This document shows, piece by piece, positions 11,000 to 20,565 of a DNA stretch of 64,000 bases. The position numbers and the translations under genes are program-made. The notes beneath the pieces were generated by a model, which worked only from the letters and a program-made list of their open reading frames with translations, was not told the DNA's origin and ran no database searches. Numbering within the stretch: the first letter of the stretch is position 1; every line of letters starts with the position of its first letter. The stretch comes from Hydrangea macrophylla (taxonomy: Eukaryota; Streptophyta; Magnoliopsida; Cornales; Hydrangeaceae): the NCBI GenBank assembly GCA_033977485.1, contig CM066987.1, forward strand, positions 89,002,588 through 89,066,587, read 5' to 3'.

Positions 11000-11701
11000 T
11001 GTATTAACACTGCCGGTCCCAAGCCTGGATAAAGGGGGAGGGTTAGTGCGTTAGGTAGCTCGACAGACGGCACATAAAAAACACCGTCAGATCCTTATGA
11101 AATGAATCCTAATATGAATCTTCGCGTAAAAATTAGGGTGGTCCCTTTAAATGACGCGTTGCACCTGCCTCCGGGCGTTTTGGAAAATTCGCACTGAATC
11201 GATGCCCAAGTGTGGTGTTAAATAGGCAAGGGTTCCCGCGCTCCCCTGGACCACCGCGGGTAAAGAGGCCAGTCAAAAACTATACGCTTAGATTAGCATC
11301 GTGGAATATAGGAACCTTAAAAGGTAAGGCTGTGGAATTAGTAGACACTATGATTAGAAGGAAGATCAATGCAGCTTGCGTCCAAGAAACGAAATGGGTA
11401 GGAGAGGAAGCAAATGAGGTTGAAAACACTAGTTTTAAGATTTTTTATACTGTTCAAGTTAAAAATAGAAATGGTGTCGATATTGTAGTAGAGAAGAACC
11501 TCAAGGATAAGGTGGTAGCAGTAACAAGGAAAGGAGATAGATTATTGCTACTCAAACTGGTGGTGGGAAAGATATAATCAATGTGATTAGTGCATATGCA
11601 CCCCAAGTAGGATTGGAGGAACACACTAAAAGACAGTCCTGGGATGATTTGGAAGTATTAATGCAAGAAATTCTTGGAGGAGAAAAGGTTTTTATAGGGG
11701 G
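11000..11701 (+). mobile_element. RTE-type LINE, 5' portion only
   Basis: The 5' leader (actgccggtcccaagcctgg at ~11009) and the following endonuclease frame are of the plant RTE non-LTR retrotransposon type. The piece ends abruptly at 11701, where the flanking direct repeat restarts. The rest of the endonuclease, the RT and the 3' end are absent. Because LINE insertion normally loses the 5' end, a retained 5' end with a lost 3' end points to a later deletion or capture, not to ordinary target-primed insertion. Confidence 0.8.
11212..11701 (+). pseudogene. RTE LINE apurinic endonuclease amino-terminal part, frameshifted
   Basis: The frame from 11212 reads LRLASWNIGTLKGKAVELVD (Asn of the SWNIG box), then INAACVQETKW with the catalytic-type Glu of the QETKW motif, then RNGVDIVVEKNLKDKVV. 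Near 11570 the frame shifts by one, and the next motif NVISAYAPQVG follows at ~11578, then EKVFIGG at ~11690. These are the ordered motifs of the endonuclease/exonuclease/phosphatase fold that nicks target DNA. The later D-N and S-D-H catalytic motifs are missing through truncation. Confidence 0.85.
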
Positions 11702-11833
11702 CATGTGAAAAAAATCACAACAATGTGTGATGTTTTCAATCATAATTTCTCTGTGGCTCTTTCAGAAATAATTGTGCATTTGGGGTAGTACTAGAAAATA
11801 CATATAGCCTAGAAAAAGAAAATACATAGGACA
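11702..11833. repeat. Direct repeat, right copy, beside the RTE fragment
   Basis: Begins at the exact base where the LINE fragment ends and matches 10857-10992 over its whole length. Confidence 0.9.
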
Positions 11834-12164
11834 AATGGAATTTATTTATCACCAAAAGCATTTTAATGCTTTAATGCTCAATAATACAAAGATTCGCCAA
11901 TAAAAACACTAAAGGCTTTAATGTTTTAGGTATCCATACTTTCTCATATACATTTAGTGTATAATATAATATTAATTTTGTCCAATCAATAATAAAATAA
12001 TGAGATATGAGTGATTGATCATATATAAAGACAAGGATATAATAATAATATATTATCATACATGTAATAATAAATCACTAAAGTTTAAAGGCAGTGAGAA
12101 GACTTGACCATGCCATGAAAAAACATAAGAAGACCGACTAGTGTTTCAAAAAATATATATATTA
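11834..12164. other. AT-rich sequence, no gene
   Basis: AT-rich DNA with ataataat and tatata runs. Its last ~35 bases belong to the duplicated segment also seen at 10192-10400. Nothing coding is supported. Confidence 0.6.
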
Positions 12165-12419
12165 ACAAAAATGATACATACACACACTAAAATACACACT
12201 AAATGACCCACAAGGGTCTCTAAGCAAAAAAACTCCTGTGAGACCCACCACCCCACAAACTCAAAATCCCTAATATTGAATTTCCCCTCTATTCTTCATT
12301 TCTTCCCCAAAAATCCCCCAAACCTCTGCGATTCCCCTTCCCACCGAAACAGATTCGGTCCCGTCGCCCCCATAGAAACTAGTCGGAGCTCCCAGTCGCC
12401 GGCGGACCTTCGGTGGGTA

Positions 12420-12423
<4 letters not shown>

Positions 12424-12499
<76 letters not shown>

Positions 12500-12510
12500 C
12501 TTGCGCCGGC

Positions 12511-12566
<56 letters not shown>
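12424..12566. repeat. (CT)n microsatellites
   Basis: Pure CT runs at 12424-12496 and 12518-12566, separated by a short GC-containing spacer, with a shorter run at ~12613-12630. They resemble CT-rich 5' UTR or first-intron sequence of plant genes. A donor-like gtaagt at 12416 precedes them. Confidence 0.95.
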
Positions 12567-12569
<3 letters not shown>

Positions 12570-12696
12570 GCCAGATCCGGCTCCGGAATCTTGTACAACC
12601 TTCTCCCTTTCCCTCTCTCTCTCTCTCTCCTCTATGATTTCTCACTGATTGTTGGGAAGAAGAATAAAAAAATGGCCATCCTTGCAAAAAAAAATA

Positions 12697-13350
12697 GGAT
12701 GACCCATTTTTTCTGTGATTCATCAATTGATCCATCTAAAGATAAAGGAAAGAAGGTTCAAGGGGTGGTCAGTGTCCAGGCATCAATAAAACCACTTGGA
12801 GTCCTCTCGGTTTGGATATCATTTTCTAAAGGAACAAAATCAGTTTTAGGAAACAAAGCACATTAATTGTTATGTGGATCAATTACAGGGACACCAAACA
12901 CTAAATTAGGAATCATAGACTCTTCCTTGTAAATTGAGCCATTAGTTGTTAATCCAATGTTTGTCTGTATCATTTGTTGCCATTGTTGATCAGATGCATG
13001 TAGTGTAGTACCCCAATCCAAGCCCCTTCAATATGAAGAAAAATTGAAGTGAACCCACAAAACTCCAATCAATAATTTCCCAAAAGGATGATAAAAATTG
13101 AAAAACAAAAAGAAATTAATCAAAATCCACCTGGTATTTTTATCAGGGAAATGGGGGTTTCATTTGGTTGAATGGTAGATCCAAGAACATGATCAAGTTC
13201 AGAAACTGCCATTGGAGTTCTGGGTATGCGGTTTAACTGGTGGCGGGTCTTGTTCATGGCAGCGGCGGTGGTGGTGAAAGGGGCATGAACTTCCACATGC
13301 TTTCTTGAACCTGGACGGCCTCTATTCATGTGACGTTCACAGTACTTCTG
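12697..13350 (-). pseudogene. GRF-like: Captured growth-regulating factor (GRF) gene fragment
   Basis: GRFs are plant transcription factors with a QLQ domain (GIF binding) and a WRC domain (DNA binding). On the minus strand, 13350-13120 reads QKYCERHMNRGRPGSRKHVE, the last Cys-His part of the WRC zinc-binding region, then PISLIKIPGGF. A splice-like cag/gtgg follows at ~13128. After a ~110-bp intron-like gap, 13019-12760 reads DWGTTLHASDQQWQQMIQTN, then TPSGFIDAW, resembling GRF carboxy-terminal segments. A frameshifted piece, SLSLDGSIDES, ends near 12700. One in-frame TAA (~12866) and one frameshift make it a pseudogene. QLQ and the first WRC cysteines are absent. Retention of an intron suggests capture of genomic DNA rather than cDNA. 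Confidence 0.8.
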
Positions 13351-13574
13351 GTGAGGCGCTCCGGCGACGGCTCCAGAATCTGGTCGACAGGAGGGGAGGA
13401 TGCGCCTGGGGCTGGGTGAGTTGGGGTTCTGGTTCGCAGAAGGAGGATTTGGGGGAAATGGGGGGAGAATTAGGGCTGCATGTGTGTATATGTTGTGGGT
13501 CCCACAATATTTAAAAGTTTTTTTTGCTTAGAGACCCTTGTGGGTCATTTAGTGTGTATTTTAGTGTGTGTATG

Positions 13575-14028
13575 CATAGTTGTCAAATCGGGATTCGTAT
13601 CGTGAATCAAAATGATACATGTGAATCGAATCGGGATTCGCGAACCGTGAATCGTAAGATTCGGTAACAAATTAAAAAAACCATATAAACATATTCTTTT
13701 CTTTTCTAGGCTTGTATAAACATATCCTTTTTGTTCTAGGCTTGTATAAACATATCCTAAGTGGTTTAAAAGAAGGTTGGTAATCAATTTTTTAAGAAAA
13801 AATTGAAAAACAAAAAAACAAAAAAATTGGAACAATTAAGTTTTGTGCCTAGCAGTCAAGTGAATCGTAAGAATCGCGAATCGAATAGTAAGATTCACTT
13901 GCGAATCGTAAGATTCACTTTAGATTCTTTTACATGTTCGATTCGTGCATCGATACGTATCGTGTTCATGATGAATCGTATCGAATCGTAAGATTCGTAT
14001 CGCGAATCGTACGATTTTGACAACAGAG
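13575..14028. mobile_element. hAT-like MITE, 454 bp, nested in the right inverted repeat
   Basis: Starts catagttgtcaaatcg and, inverted from the right end, ctctgttgtcaaaatcg. Perfect 8-bp direct repeats TGTGTATG flank it (13567-13574, 14029-14036). Removing it and one duplication restores the right inverted repeat of the surrounding element. The interior has many gaatcgtaagattcg-type palindromic words. No coding capacity. Confidence 0.88.
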
Positions 14029-14047
14029 TGTGTATGTATCATTTCTG

Positions 14048-14236
14048 ATATATTAATGTACTAAATATTTACTCCAAAAGCAGATAGGTTAAACAATACC
14101 ATTGTCTTTATTGATTCTTCTTCTCTGTATCCTAAATATATAAACTAGAGTTTTACAGGCACGCACTCACAATGGCGGCGAGAAGAAAGACATGAAAACG
14201 AGAGAAGATCGAGACATAGATCTCAGAAAATCAGAC
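14048..14236. repeat. Filled-site right flank of the duplicated segment
   Basis: Matches 10200-10400 in the same orientation, including ccattgtctttattgattc, tttacaggcac and ggcggcgagaagaaaga. Together with 12128-12164 it forms the target into which the Pack-TIR element inserted. Confidence 0.85.
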
Positions 14237-14460
14237 TGTTTATCGAGCTGGAAAAATGACCTGGACAAGGGTTAACAGTTTAACTGTCGGGTAAACCGAT
14301 ATCGAACCATGACACCATAACTACGTATTGAATATAATTATTTATATAAATTAACCCAAACTAGCGATCCATAGTATATCTCGTGATGATTCATGCATAG
14401 AGGTTGAGGCTCCACTATGGCAACAAACATTAGGTAAGGTACAATGAACTTGTTATAGTA

Positions 14461-14734
14461 CTCCCTCCATCCCATTTTATTTGGCTTTCGTTCCTTTTTG
14501 GCTGTCCCAAAATTATTGTCCACTTTCTTAAATTGGTATATAATTTTTACTTACTTTTCAATACTACCCTTCCTTGAAATCTAAACGAAAGGCAAAACAA
14601 AAAAACAAAAAAAAAAAAAAAAAAAAAAAAAAGTAGTTGTAAAGATTATGGGCAATTATGGAAAGTAGGTATAGATCTTTTTGTCCCCTTAAAACTTGAG
14701 TTCCTAAAGATGGCATAAAGTGGGACGGAGGGAG
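14461..14734. mobile_element. Stowaway-like MITE (Tc1/mariner), 274 bp
   Basis: The ends are ctccctccatcccattttat and, inverted, ctccctccgtcccactttat. These are the hallmark Stowaway termini, flanked by TA at 14459-14460 and 14735-14736. An internal A-run lies at ~14600-14632. No coding capacity, as expected of a MITE. Confidence 0.93.
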
Positions 14735-14736
14735 TA

Positions 14737-15570
14737 ACATTAAATTAAAAAATTTAAATGTCACATAAAAAATATCCAAATTTTGTTATCAAACTTCCAT
14801 ACAATATTCAATCAAAATCCCAATTTAGACATACAACAACTCAAAAATAAAAATAAAAATAAATACACCATAACAATAATTCACAGCACAACATAGTCCT
14901 CTAAGATTATCCATAACACAAAATCTTGACCCAATAAACATGACATAACAAGTTGCATAACAATTAATTCAAAATAAAAATATAAGAGGAATTGCAACAA
15001 CAATATTATTTTGCTACAAGGCCCCCAAAAAAAATACAAATTATCAGCTTTCTTTTCACTAAGAAAATTATCAACTTGACATCACCGGAACAAACTCTCA
15101 TGTTCTAAAACACAAACAAATTGATTTGCAGATTTGGTATTCTTAAATACCATGTTCGGGTTTAGTGGGAATTCTAGCTATTTTTCTCACATTGGATTTT
15201 TGATGATTTATTTCTTTTGGTTTTTTTCATTTGTTTTGACAGTCCTAGGATTGGTATAGCGCATGCTCTCTGTTTATTGGCTACAATTACCATCATCAAA
15301 AACCACCAAAGACTCCAATGTTTTCAAAAAAATCACATCATCATTAGATAAAAATACAAAACATATCTTTGGGGACAAAGGCACCACCATTCATTCTTAA
15401 ATCTTAAGATAAGATTTCCATATATGGGTTGATAGATACATGCATACACACAGACTCGATACTTGATGGTTCAACTAAAAACAAAAATAAAATGAGAATA
15501 AAATTTATAAAACAAATTACTCAAATGAGCCAAATACTCAATTTAAAATTTAAAAGAGTGAGATCAAAGA
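14737..15570. other. AT-rich sequence, no gene recognised
   Basis: AT-rich DNA with aaataaaaat runs. I see no repeat termini, RNA gene or protein motif here. Confidence 0.5.
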
Positions 15571-15577
15571 TGGACAT

Positions 15578-15780
15578 TACCTGGCAACCAGTAGTGGTGA
15601 CACGGGGGGAGGAGGAGGAGGCGGCGGCAACAGGTGCTGGCGGCGAGGGTGCAAGCGGCACTGCGGCAGTGGGGGCCTGACTTTGATTGCAAGGTGCAGC
15701 GGCGGTGCAACTGTATATCTGATCGCAAGAGACAGAGAGATGGGTCTTCTAAAATTTCTAATCTTTTCTGAGAAGTGAGT
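15578..15780 (-). other. GC-rich exon-like segment of unknown origin
   Basis: On the minus strand a UTR-like stretch leads into a GC-rich, proline/alanine-coding run (cgccgccagcacctgttgcc and similar). It ends at a donor-like cag/gtaatg at ~15583. It resembles the first exon of a host gene or a captured fragment, but no protein family is recognisable and no downstream exon was found. Confidence 0.3.
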
Positions 15781-15829
15781 CCTAAATCTCTTTTCTCTAT
15801 AAATAAATAAATAAAAAATGGGGGTTTTT

Positions 15830-16180
15830 ATATTGTTTTGGAGCAGCCGATTAAATAAAACCGTGATCGATTTTTCGATTAACCCGTTAAATTGTCCGAT
15901 TAAGCGATTTTCCCCAATATTTTACTAACGAAGAATTTCAAGGTAGAATTGCCAGAAAGCCAACAAGTTGACAGTTGAACAAATCCAGTCCGGTTCTTTA
16001 TACATTGGGTGATAGGATTACAGTTCGTAGGCGATTCTTGCTTCTAAGGAAATTAAAATCTCAACCACGTCCGCCTAATGCCACCTAGCGACAGTCTAAT
16101 CTCCTGGGCGATTTATACAAACACCTAGAGGAAAATCTCAGCAGTCGAGCACCTACTAGGCCGATTTTTAGAATACTAGC
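15830..16180. repeat. Degraded MITE-like sequence
   Basis: The right end reads, inverted, gctagtattctaaaaatcgg, followed by cctagtaggtgctcg. This is the same word set (taggcg, ctaaaaatcg) that appears at 10140-10160 and 10640-10720. The left part carries repeated cgatta/gattaac words. Termini and target duplication are not clear. Confidence 0.4.
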
Positions 16181-16203
16181 CACCACGCGGTTGGACCACA
16201 ACC

Positions 16204-16207
<4 letters not shown>

Positions 16208-16282
<75 letters not shown>
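16208..16282. repeat. (CT)n microsatellite, 75 bp
   Basis: An uninterrupted CT dinucleotide run. Confidence 0.97.
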
Positions 16283-16285
<3 letters not shown>

Positions 16286-16660
16286 GTCTTCTCACTATCT
16301 CCCTTTCGCTTTTTCTCACTCTCCCGTAATCCCATTTGGTGTAGGTTTTGGAATCAGCCTCACGTTCGGGAAAGCCACTATATTTTCAGCCTCAAGTAAT
16401 CACTGATTCATTTCTCTTCACAGGTTTGGGAAAGCTACTAATCACTGATTCATTTCTACTGTCTCTATTATAGTTTTTTACTTTCTCCATTTAATTTGTG
16501 TCAGTTTGGCTACACCAAAAATGCGGCCTTAAAGTCTAGCGTATATGTTTACTTTATAACCTATTAATTATAACAATCAATCCAAATAAAATCAAAATCA
16601 CCAGAATAAGCATTACCCATTATAAAATCTAGAAAATGGGACACCTCGTTATGTTGTACT

Positions 16661-17533
16661 TAGGGCTGTACTCGAGCCGAGCTTTTAAAGTTGACACCTT
16701 GCTCAAGCTTGGCTTGAGCTTGTTTAGAAAAACTCGAGTCGAGCTTTAAAATTATCGAGCCGAGCAGCAAGTCCTTGTTGAGCGGCTCAGCTCGTGTAAA
16801 CCCCTAGGCTCAAGCTAGAGCTCCGCTGGGCAAATAAGTGAGGGGGAAAGAGGTGATTTTATAGAAGACTTCTCTCTTACCTTATTCATTGCCAACCGAT
16901 GTGAGATACATGGTTTTTCACTTTTTGAACAAAACCTGCAAGTTGGTTTTGTAACTTTGGACTTTCCTTTCTAAGTTTGTTTTTTTTTTTTTTTTTTGGT
17001 CACTTTTTTGTTTCATCCTCGTTCTCTCTCATGTATTATGTATAGCCAAAAGCTCCTTTTTTTTAATTATTATTATATTATTATTATGATATAGCAGAAA
17101 GCTTTAGGACTGAAGTTATTAAATAATACACTGAAGTTATTATTTAGTAGTAAAAAAAGGAATGGAGGGAGTATTTTATATTCTACATCATATACTTCAT
17201 TGTTTTTAACCCTTCATGTAGGTCTAACCGAACTTGTATATATAAATAATTTTGTGATTTCTAAATTTTGTATATATATATAATTAATTATTTTATATAT
17301 ACATACACACAAGTTTTTTGAACGAGCTTTTTCACGAGCCTACTTAACGAGCTTAATCGAAATTTTCGCGAGCTTGCTTACGAGCTTTCAGGTGCGCTCA
17401 AGCTTGGCTAGTTTCTAAACGAGCTTGGTATTCGAGCTCGAGCTTTGGCTCATTTGTTTAATGAACCGAGCTGAGCAATTATCCAGCCCAGCTTCGAGCC
17501 CTTGTTGGGCGGCTCAGCTCGTATTAACCTCTC
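16661..17533. mobile_element. Composite hAT-like element related to 8760-9712
   Basis: The left end tagggctgtactcgagccga and the inverted right end gagaggttaatacgagctga resemble the 8760-9712 termini. The sequence holds the same gagcttggctcg words and the same internal block (ttttatag ... ccgatgtgaga). A complete-looking 146-bp miniature (16661-16806, ending cccccta-type terminus at 16806) sits inside the left end. This suggests a nested or rearranged copy. No target duplication is visible, so it is old or altered. Confidence 0.65.
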
Positions 17534-17539
17534 AATTTT

Positions 17540-18180
17540 ACTATCAAACAAACACACTTATGTTTTCATCCTTTCATGGTTAAAAGGCATGTAACAAAGT
17601 TTTTTATTGTTATCTTTCCGCCCCATTTTTTCAGTTCACCTGGCACCAGAAAACTCAGCGCCGGCATACCTCTGATACCAATTGTGAGGATTCATCTCAA
17701 GCACCAGAAATTAAGAGCAGCAACAGGAATGAAGAGGGAATGGAATCAAACAAACAAGCGTCGTCGATCCGGAAACTCTTTATACCTGCGCCGCCAGTCT
17801 CTGGCTACTCCTCGGTGCAGTGGATCCCAGCATCAGCATTCTCTTGCTCGTCCTCCGCGTTGGCGTTTCCTTGGCCATGGAAATGAAAGAAACCGGAGAC
17901 AACAGGCAGCGCCGAATGTGGGGACACTTGCAGAGGAGAGAGAGAGAGAGATTACAATCTGTTAAAGATACAAATAAACAAAACCCACACCATGCAATAC
18001 ATTGGAAACGATGAGATTTACCTGGATTTGAATGTCTTGCAGAGTTTGGAGAGCCGAATGAGAATAACTGCAGAGGAGAGAGAGAGGAGAGAGACGTGAG
18101 TTGTGAAAAGTGAAAAACCGTAAGCGGCCCAGTTGAAACCCGCGAGAAAACCCGAACTCCGCCCAAATTAGGGTAAATTA
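17540..18180 (-). other. Gene-like fragment of unknown identity
   Basis: Unlike its AT-rich neighbours this stretch is balanced in GC. On the minus strand it has exon-like blocks between CT-rich tracts: one ending cattcaaatccag/gtaaat at ~18021, and another, ~17920-17790, ending ggcgcag/gtataa. The encoded peptides match nothing I recognise. A ttggtatcagagg string at ~17668-17681 (minus) resembles a Met-tRNA primer site but no LTR is attached. It may be a captured host gene piece. Confidence 0.3.
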
Positions 18181-18217
18181 CCTTTAGCTTTTATCCCACA
18201 GTGATTTGCACATGTTA

Positions 18218-18911
18218 AGAGCATCTCCAATGGGGCTACCAAATCCACTACCAAAGTTATAAAATGATAGTTCATCAAATTTAATCCACTCCATTGCTAG
18301 GTCAAATGCTCTACCAAAAAATGACAAAGTCATTTACATTGTCAAATTTGAGAGTTCAAATGACTTTTGTCAAATGAGGGGCCCCCACGAATATTTGCAA
18401 TACCAGTGGATATATTTTGTGTTTTTACTTTTATACCTTTCCAAATGTCTATAAATAAAAAACTTGAACCCAATGTTTATATTGTGCTCTCTTGTCCAAT
18501 TTTATTATTTATTTTTTTCCCTTACACTGGTTGGTTGAGTGTCACCCAAGATCCAATTATTAGTAACTTGCAGTCACAAAATAATTGAATGTCTCCATCT
18601 CCATGATTATGTATTTTTTTTTTTATGATTAATGAAAATGTTAAGTTCTTGTTAAATTCATTAAGCCATATAGATTCATAGATTAACATTTAATTACAAA
18701 CATGCATACTAGCATTTAGCAGTATTGTGGGTGAAAGTTGAGAATGGTAGGTGAAAGTTGACTAGGAGAATGGTATTTGACCCAAAATTTGGTAGTTTGG
18801 ATGAAATCTACCATTGGAGCAGTATTGTCAAAATATAGCTTTTCGGTACTATAACAGTGTCAAATTATAGCTTTGAGATGGAAAAAATAGCTTTTTGCAT
18901 TGGAGATGCTC
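18218..18911. mobile_element. PIF/Harbinger (Tourist-like) MITE, ~694 bp
   Basis: The ends are agagcatctccaatgggg and, inverted, gagcatctccaatgcaaa, flanked by TTA at 18215-18217 and 18912-18914. A 3-bp TTA duplication and gagcatctccaatg termini are typical of plant PIF/Harbinger-derived MITEs. The interior has imperfect subterminal repeats (ctaccaaa / tttggtag). No transposase. Confidence 0.88.
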
Positions 18912-19020
18912 TTACACTTTAACCTCTATCTACATATTTATATGTGTTTGTCTTAGAGCTTTATATGCGGTGGATGATCTATCTATCTAATATATATCTA
19001 TATCTATATCTATACTATAC

Positions 19021-19698
19021 TATAAGAACGAATAAACAAGCACGTCAAAAAATATGAACTTCTTATTCTGCCCTTATGAATCTGTACAATTACTCCAACG
19101 GCACTCTTGTTTCCGAAATGACTATATAGCTTAATCAGCCTTCTTCAGTCATTTTACGTTTGGTGCTTGCCTATCAAATACACACTACGCAGCCTCTCAC
19201 GACTCCACGTGTTCGTCTGTGTCTTTCCTCTATCTCTCTGTACATTCCCTCCCTCTTGACGAAGCCACCGCCTCCTTTCCCCATGCCTCTTCGTCTTCTC
19301 ACCTCCTACTAAATACATTTCTGAAATCCCAACAGTTTCAGTCCTACAAAGAAAATTTTTATAAGAACGAATAAACAAGCACGTCAAAAAATATAAACTT
19401 CCTATTCTGCCCTTATGAATCTGTACAATTACTCCAACGGCACTCTTGTTTCCGAAATGACTATATAGCTTAATCAGCCTTCTTCAGTCATTTTACGTTT
19501 GGTGCTTGCCTGTCAAATACACACTACGCAGCCTCTCACGACTCCACGTGTTCGTCTGTGTCTCTCCTCTATCTCTCTGTACATTCCCTCCCTCTTGACG
19601 AAGCCACCGCCTCCTTTCCCCCTGCCTCTTCGTCTTCTCACCTCCTACTAAATACATTTCTGAAATCCCAACAGTTTCAGTCCTACAAAGAAAATTTT
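19021..19698. repeat. 339-bp tandem duplication at the Helitron 5' end
   Basis: The sequence from tataagaacgaataaac (19021) to caaagaaaatttt (19359) recurs at 19360-19698 with very few differences (for example cctatcaaat versus cctgtcaaat). The duplicated block begins 12 bases inside the Helitron terminus, so a second, internal near-terminus is present. It includes a cacgtg E/G-box word in each copy (19208 and 19547 region). Confidence 0.95.
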
Positions 19699-19847
19699 GA
19701 TTTCTGAACACTGAAAGTGGAGAGAGCAAGTATAGAGATAGAGAGCTATATGTATTGAAGGATACCGATTTTTACAGAAGACAAAGAGGACAAAGAAGAG
19801 AACCCACAATCTGGTCACCCAATTTTTCTTCCCCACAACCTCCAATC

Positions 19848-19904
19848 ATGCCATCAGGTTCAAAGAAGAGAAAAGCTCTGCCAACTCTACAACTCACTTT
19901 CAAG
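19848..19904 (+). pseudogene. Captured first-exon-like fragment
   Basis: An ATG in a good context opens MPSGSKKRKALPTLQLTFK and ends exactly at a donor-like aag/gtacta. The basic start resembles a lysine-rich plant protein amino terminus, but I cannot name the family with confidence. Upstream is UTR-like sequence. It lies inside the Helitron in its plus orientation, as expected for captured exons. Confidence 0.4.
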
Positions 19905-20110
19905 GTACTATTTGCTCTACACTTTTCTCCACCAATCTACATACATATCTATCTGTCACTCAATCACATCCCATGTTTTTTTTTTTATGTGGATCTATCT
20001 GTAAAATGGATAAGGTGGGTATGTGTCAGTATGTCTTTGTTTGGCTTGATTGGATCTCAAAGAATTTCAGTTCATCAATTTTATATTCACCCACATCATT
20101 TCTCCCAATT

Positions 20111-20352
20111 ACAGTCTACGTACTTCTGATATTCTTCACAGATAATAGGTATGAATTACTATATGTCATATTTTTATTATATAAGAATGGCTTGATGGGT
20201 ATATAAGCACTTTTTCCCACAATCCAATAGGTATGAATTACAGTCTACGTACTTCTGATATTCTTCACAGATAATAGGTATGAATTACTATATGTCATAT
20301 TATATAAGAATGGCTTGATGGGTATATAAGCACTTTTTTCCCACAATCCAAT
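20111..20352. repeat. 129-bp tandem duplication
   Basis: acagtctacgtacttctgat at 20111 recurs at 20240. Both copies run through taagaatggcttgatgggta to cccacaatccaat, with one small deletion in the second. Confidence 0.93.
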
Positions 20353-20488
20353 TCACCAATCTATAGATGCCATTTTCTCTTACTCATACTCTCATAGAAA
20401 ACCCTTCAATTTTGTGTAACATCTTCATCCCTTTCTTCTGTCTCCTTGAAAACCCCAACAGTCTATCTCTCTTTATTCCCCAAATCTA

Positions 20489-20490
<2 letters not shown>

Positions 20491-20563
<73 letters not shown>
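20491..20563. repeat. (CT)n microsatellite
   Basis: A CT run with one interruption (ctttct near 20541), inside the Helitron. Confidence 0.95.

Positions 20564-20565
<2 letters not shown>

Larger units (their letters stand above)
12165..14047. mobile_element. Gene-capturing TIR transposon (Pack-TIR, probably hAT type) carrying a GRF fragment
   Basis: Terminal inverted repeats of ~67 bp run from 12166 (caaaaatgatacatacacac...) to ~12233, and from 13516 to 13566 continuing at 14037-14047 after a nested MITE. The match includes ctaaatgacccacaagggtc. Flanks carry atatatta at 12157-12164 and 14048-14055, an 8-bp duplication with one-base ambiguity. The paralogous segment at 10192-10400 lacks the element and confirms the borders. 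Without the nested MITE and its duplication the element is ~1.42 kb. It has no transposase. It carries a GRF-gene fragment on the minus strand and a UTR-like, CT-microsatellite-bearing sequence on the other side. Confidence 0.85.

Noticed and set aside
12276..12866. A 196-codon plus-strand frame with Ser-Leu repeats
   Set aside because: It is the translation of CT microsatellites, not a gene; the real coding trace in this element is the GRF fragment on the other strand.
17158..17176. A Stowaway-like end (aatggagggagta)
   Set aside because: Only one end is present; no partner terminus or TA-bounded element could be found, so it is at most a remnant.
17668..17681. A ttggtatcagagg string (minus) like a Met-tRNA primer site
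   Set aside because: No LTR pair or TG...CA borders are visible around it, so a retroelement call is not supported.
19154..19729. Two similar minus-strand frames of 77 and 78 codons
   Set aside because: They are the same chance frame present in both halves of the 339-bp tandem duplication.
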